DNA of 9,593 nucleotides, taken from Alphaproteobacteria bacterium. Lineage in GTDB: Bacteria > Pseudomonadota > Alphaproteobacteria > GCA-2731375. Every line of letters begins with the position of its first letter. Positions within the stretch are counted from its first letter, which is position 1. Positions 7,683 through 9,593 of the stretch are shown here, one piece after another. The position numbers and the translations under genes were made by a program. The DNA is taken from the NCBI GenBank assembly GCA_030746295.1, contig JASLMY010000192.1, forward strand, positions 1 through 9,593, written 5' to 3'. The notes under the pieces are model-generated. The model was not told the DNA's origin. It made no database searches and worked only from the letters and a program-made list of their open reading frames with translations.

Positions 7683-7735
7683 ACGAATGCGGCGCGCGTT
7701 TCGGTAGGGCGTTTAGAGGCAGAGATCGTTACGAA

Positions 7736-9593
7736 ATGAGTGGCCAGGAAATAGATCGCAACGACCCGGAGAGGGAAAAAGAAGATACGACCGGCATTCC
7801 GGCCGTCGCGGATACGGTTCGAGAGGCGCGAGACGCCTTGTTGGATCTGCAGCAACCGGATGGCCATTGGGTCTTCGATCTGGAGGCGGATTCGACCATT
7901 CCCTCCGAATACATCTTCCTCAAGCATTTTCTCGACGAAGTCGACGACGAGGTCGAGGCCAAGATCGCCAATTACCTGAGAGCCAATCAGGCCGAGCACG
8001 GTGGCTGGCCGCTCTACGCCGACGGCGAATTCGACATCTCTGCCTCGGTCAAGGTTTACTTCGCCCTCAAGCTGGTCGGCGACGACCCCGAGGCGCCGCA
8101 CATGCGGCGTGCCCGCGAGGCCATCCTGGCCTATGGCGGCGCCGAGGTCTCGAACGTCTTTACCCGCTTCAGCCTGGCGCTCTTCGGCCAGGTGCCGTGG
8201 CGCGCGGTGCCGTTCATGCCGATCGAGATCATGCTGCTGCCGCGCTGGTTCCCCTTCCACCTCTCCAAGGTCTCGTATTGGTCCCGGACGGTGATCGTGC
8301 CGCTGCTGATCATCATGGCCTTGAAGCCGCAGGCACGGAACCCGCGGCAAGTGAACATCCGCGAGCTCTTCCGCACTCCGCCGGAAAAGGTCGCGCGCTA
8401 CAACAACAATCCAACGGGCGACCGTCTGGGCGACCTTTTCCTCGCCGCCGACCTGGCGTTGCGCAAGTTCGAGCCCTTCCTGCCCAAGGTCAGCCGGCAA
8501 CTGGCGATCCAGAAGGCGATCGAGTTCATTCAGCCGCGCCTCAATGGCGAGGACGGCCTCGGCGGCATCTTCCCGGCGATGGCGAACGCGGTGATGGCGA
8601 TGGACGCGCTCGGCTACGCCAAGGATCACCCCCATCTCGTCACCGCCAAGCGGTCGGTCGACAAGTTGCTGTCGGTGCAGGGCGATCGCGGTTATTGCCA
8701 GCCTTGCCTGTCGCCGATCTGGGACACCTGTCTCGCCTCGCATGCACTGCTCGAGGCCGGCACGGAGCCTGACGGGCCCGAGATGCGGGGTGCCTTCGAC
8801 TGGATGTTGGAGCGTCAGATCCTGGACGAGGCCGGCGACTGGTCGGAGCGCCGCACCGGCCTCAAGCCCGGCGGCTGGGCCTTTCAGTATTGGAACGACT
8901 TCTATCCTGACGTCGACGATACCGCGGTCATCGTCATGGCGATGCAGCGCGCCGGCAATCCGCGTTACGAGATGGCGATCCGCCGTGCTACCGACTGGAT
9001 CATCGGCATGCAAAGCAGCAACGGCGGCTGGGGCGCCTTCGACGTCGACAACACCTACTTCTATCTCCAGCACATACCGTTCGCCGATCATGGCGCCTTG
9101 CTCGATCCGCCGACCTCGGACGTGACGGCGCGATGCTTGGCGATGCTGGGGCAGCTCGGCTACGGCACCGAGCATCCCTCGATGCGCCGGGGGCTCGACT
9201 ACCTCAGGCGGGAGCAGGAGGACGATGGCTCCTGGTATGGACGCTGGGGGGTCAATCACGTCTACGGCACCTGGTCGGTGCTCTCCGCCTTCGAAGCGAT
9301 CGGCGAGGACATGTCGGCGGCGTACATCCGCAAGGCCGTCGCCTGGCTGTTGTCACGGCAGAGCAAGGACGGCGGCTGGGGCGAGGACTGTGCCACCTAT
9401 GCGCCCGGCCAGCGCGACCTGATGAAGAGCAGCACGCCCTCGCAGACCGCTTGGGCCCTGCTGGGCCTGATGGCGGCCGGAGAGGTCGACACCGAGGCCG
9501 TGCGCCGGGGCGTCGACTACCTTTTGGGCGCCGAGCGCGTCGGTGCCAACTGGGTCGAGAACCTATACACCGGCACCGGTTTCCCCAGGGTCT
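7736..9593 (+). CDS. shc: Squalene-hopene cyclase, C-terminus cut off by window end
   Basis: The enzyme (also called HpnF) cyclises squalene to the pentacyclic hopene and diplopterol at the inner membrane, the committed step of hopanoid synthesis. The 619 residues visible are open to the right edge; the family is usually about 630-680 long, so only the last few dozen are missing, from GTGFPRV onward. The catalytic acid motif DVDDTA (392-397) is intact. QW-type repeats are seen at HGGW (88-91), GGWAF (379-383), GGWGAFDVDN (430-439), GSWYGRWGVNHVYGTW (498-513) and GGWGED (546-551). The segment TVIVPLLIIMAL fits the hydrophobic patch that seats this monotopic protein in the membrane. The ATG at 7736 is the first start codon after an in-frame stop at 7616-7618 and gives the usual N-terminal length before LLDLQQPDGHWVF; the first 20 residues are highly charged and poorly conserved. 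An AGAGG at 7715-7719 is a rather distant ribosome binding site. It is the last visible gene of the hpn block. Confidence 0.95.
   Translation, partial: MSGQEIDRNDPEREKEDTTGIPAVADTVREARDALLDLQQPDGHWVFDLEADSTIPSEYIFLKHFLDEVDDEVEAKIANYLRANQAEHGGWPLYADGEFDISASVKVYFALKLVGDDPEAPHMRRAREAILAYGGAEVSNVFTRFSLALFGQVPWRAVPFMPIEIMLLPRWFPFHLSKVSYWSRTVIVPLLIIMALKPQARNPRQVNIRELFRTPPEKVARYNNNPTGDRLGDLFLAADLALRKFEPFLPKVSRQLAIQKAIEFIQPRLNGEDGLGGIFPAMANAVMAMDALGYAKDHPHLVTAKRSVDKLLSVQGDRGYCQPCLSPIWDTCLASHALLEAGTEPDGPEMRGAFDWMLERQILDEAGDWSERRTGLKPGGWAFQYWNDFYPDVDDTAVIVMAMQRAGNPRYEMAIRRATDWIIGMQSSNGGWGAFDVDNTYFYLQHIPFADHGALLDPPTSDVTARCLAMLGQLGYGTEHPSMRRGLDYLRREQEDDGSWYGRWGVNHVYGTWSVLSAFEAIGEDMSAAYIRKAVAWLLSRQSKDGGWGEDCATYAPGQRDLMKSSTPSQTAWALLGLMAAGEVDTEAVRRGVDYLLGAERVGANWVENLYTGTGFPRV

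Noticed and set aside
7659..7693. Promoter with TTGACG (7665-7670) as -35 for shc
   Set aside because: The -35 match is good, but no acceptable -10 is found at 15-18 bases, and the hexamer lies within the loop and arm of the stem-loop.
7578..7735. Possible hpnE remnant or small gene before shc
   Set aside because: The shc frame is open from 7619 but has no start codon before 7736, and the translation shows no flavin-binding GxGxxG motif; the stem-loop is the only structure I see.
7562..9259. Minus-strand open frame of 565 codons opposite shc
   Set aside because: The + strand frame here is an unmistakable squalene-hopene cyclase with DVDDTA and QW motifs; the antisense frame shows no motif.

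Overview
The window comes from a high-GC bacterial chromosome, most likely an alphaproteobacterium of the Rhodospirillales kind. This rests on strong G/C third-position bias, tight operons, a hopanoid gene set, and an intergenic palindrome of a family common in proteobacterial genomes. The organism assignment is inference. All genes I accept lie on the + strand, and there is no gene-free stretch longer than about 165 bases.

Left block (1-3967): the C-terminal end of an unrecognised gene runs by a TTGA overlap into hcrC, which overlaps hcrA by ATGA, followed 18 bases later by hcrB. The three hcr genes encode a complete 4-hydroxybenzoyl-CoA reductase. This molybdenum enzyme removes the phenolic hydroxyl of 4-hydroxybenzoyl-CoA to give benzoyl-CoA, a step of anaerobic phenol and 4-hydroxybenzoate breakdown. 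The diagnostic feature is a four-cysteine loop in HcrB (C122, C138, C146, C155) that binds an extra [4Fe-4S] cluster not found in ordinary xanthine-dehydrogenase relatives. The gene order small-large-medium matches the known hcrCAB / hbaBCD operons.

Boundary (3968-4129): this spacer holds a perfect 12-bp palindrome (3993-4020) and a plausible sigma70-type promoter (4062-4090). It appears to separate the aromatic operon from the next transcription unit.

Right block (4130-9593): an M20D amidohydrolase of the hippurate-hydrolase/aminoacylase type is followed after 33 bases by hpnB (hopanoid-associated glycosyltransferase). After a further 136-base gap comes hpnD (presqualene diphosphate synthase), and after 158 bases shc/hpnF (squalene-hopene cyclase), which runs off the right end. 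HpnD and Shc are the first and last steps of the bacterial squalene-to-hopene route. The genes for the two intermediate steps, hpnC and hpnE, which usually sit beside hpnD, are absent from this window. A strong stem-loop (7644-7682) lies in the leader of shc.

I see no mobile element, CRISPR array, tRNA or rRNA, and no sign of an undescribed system. The points most worth a second look are the gapped hpn cluster, the shc leader hairpin, and the neighbourhood of an aromatic-CoA reductase, an amidohydrolase and hopanoid genes.
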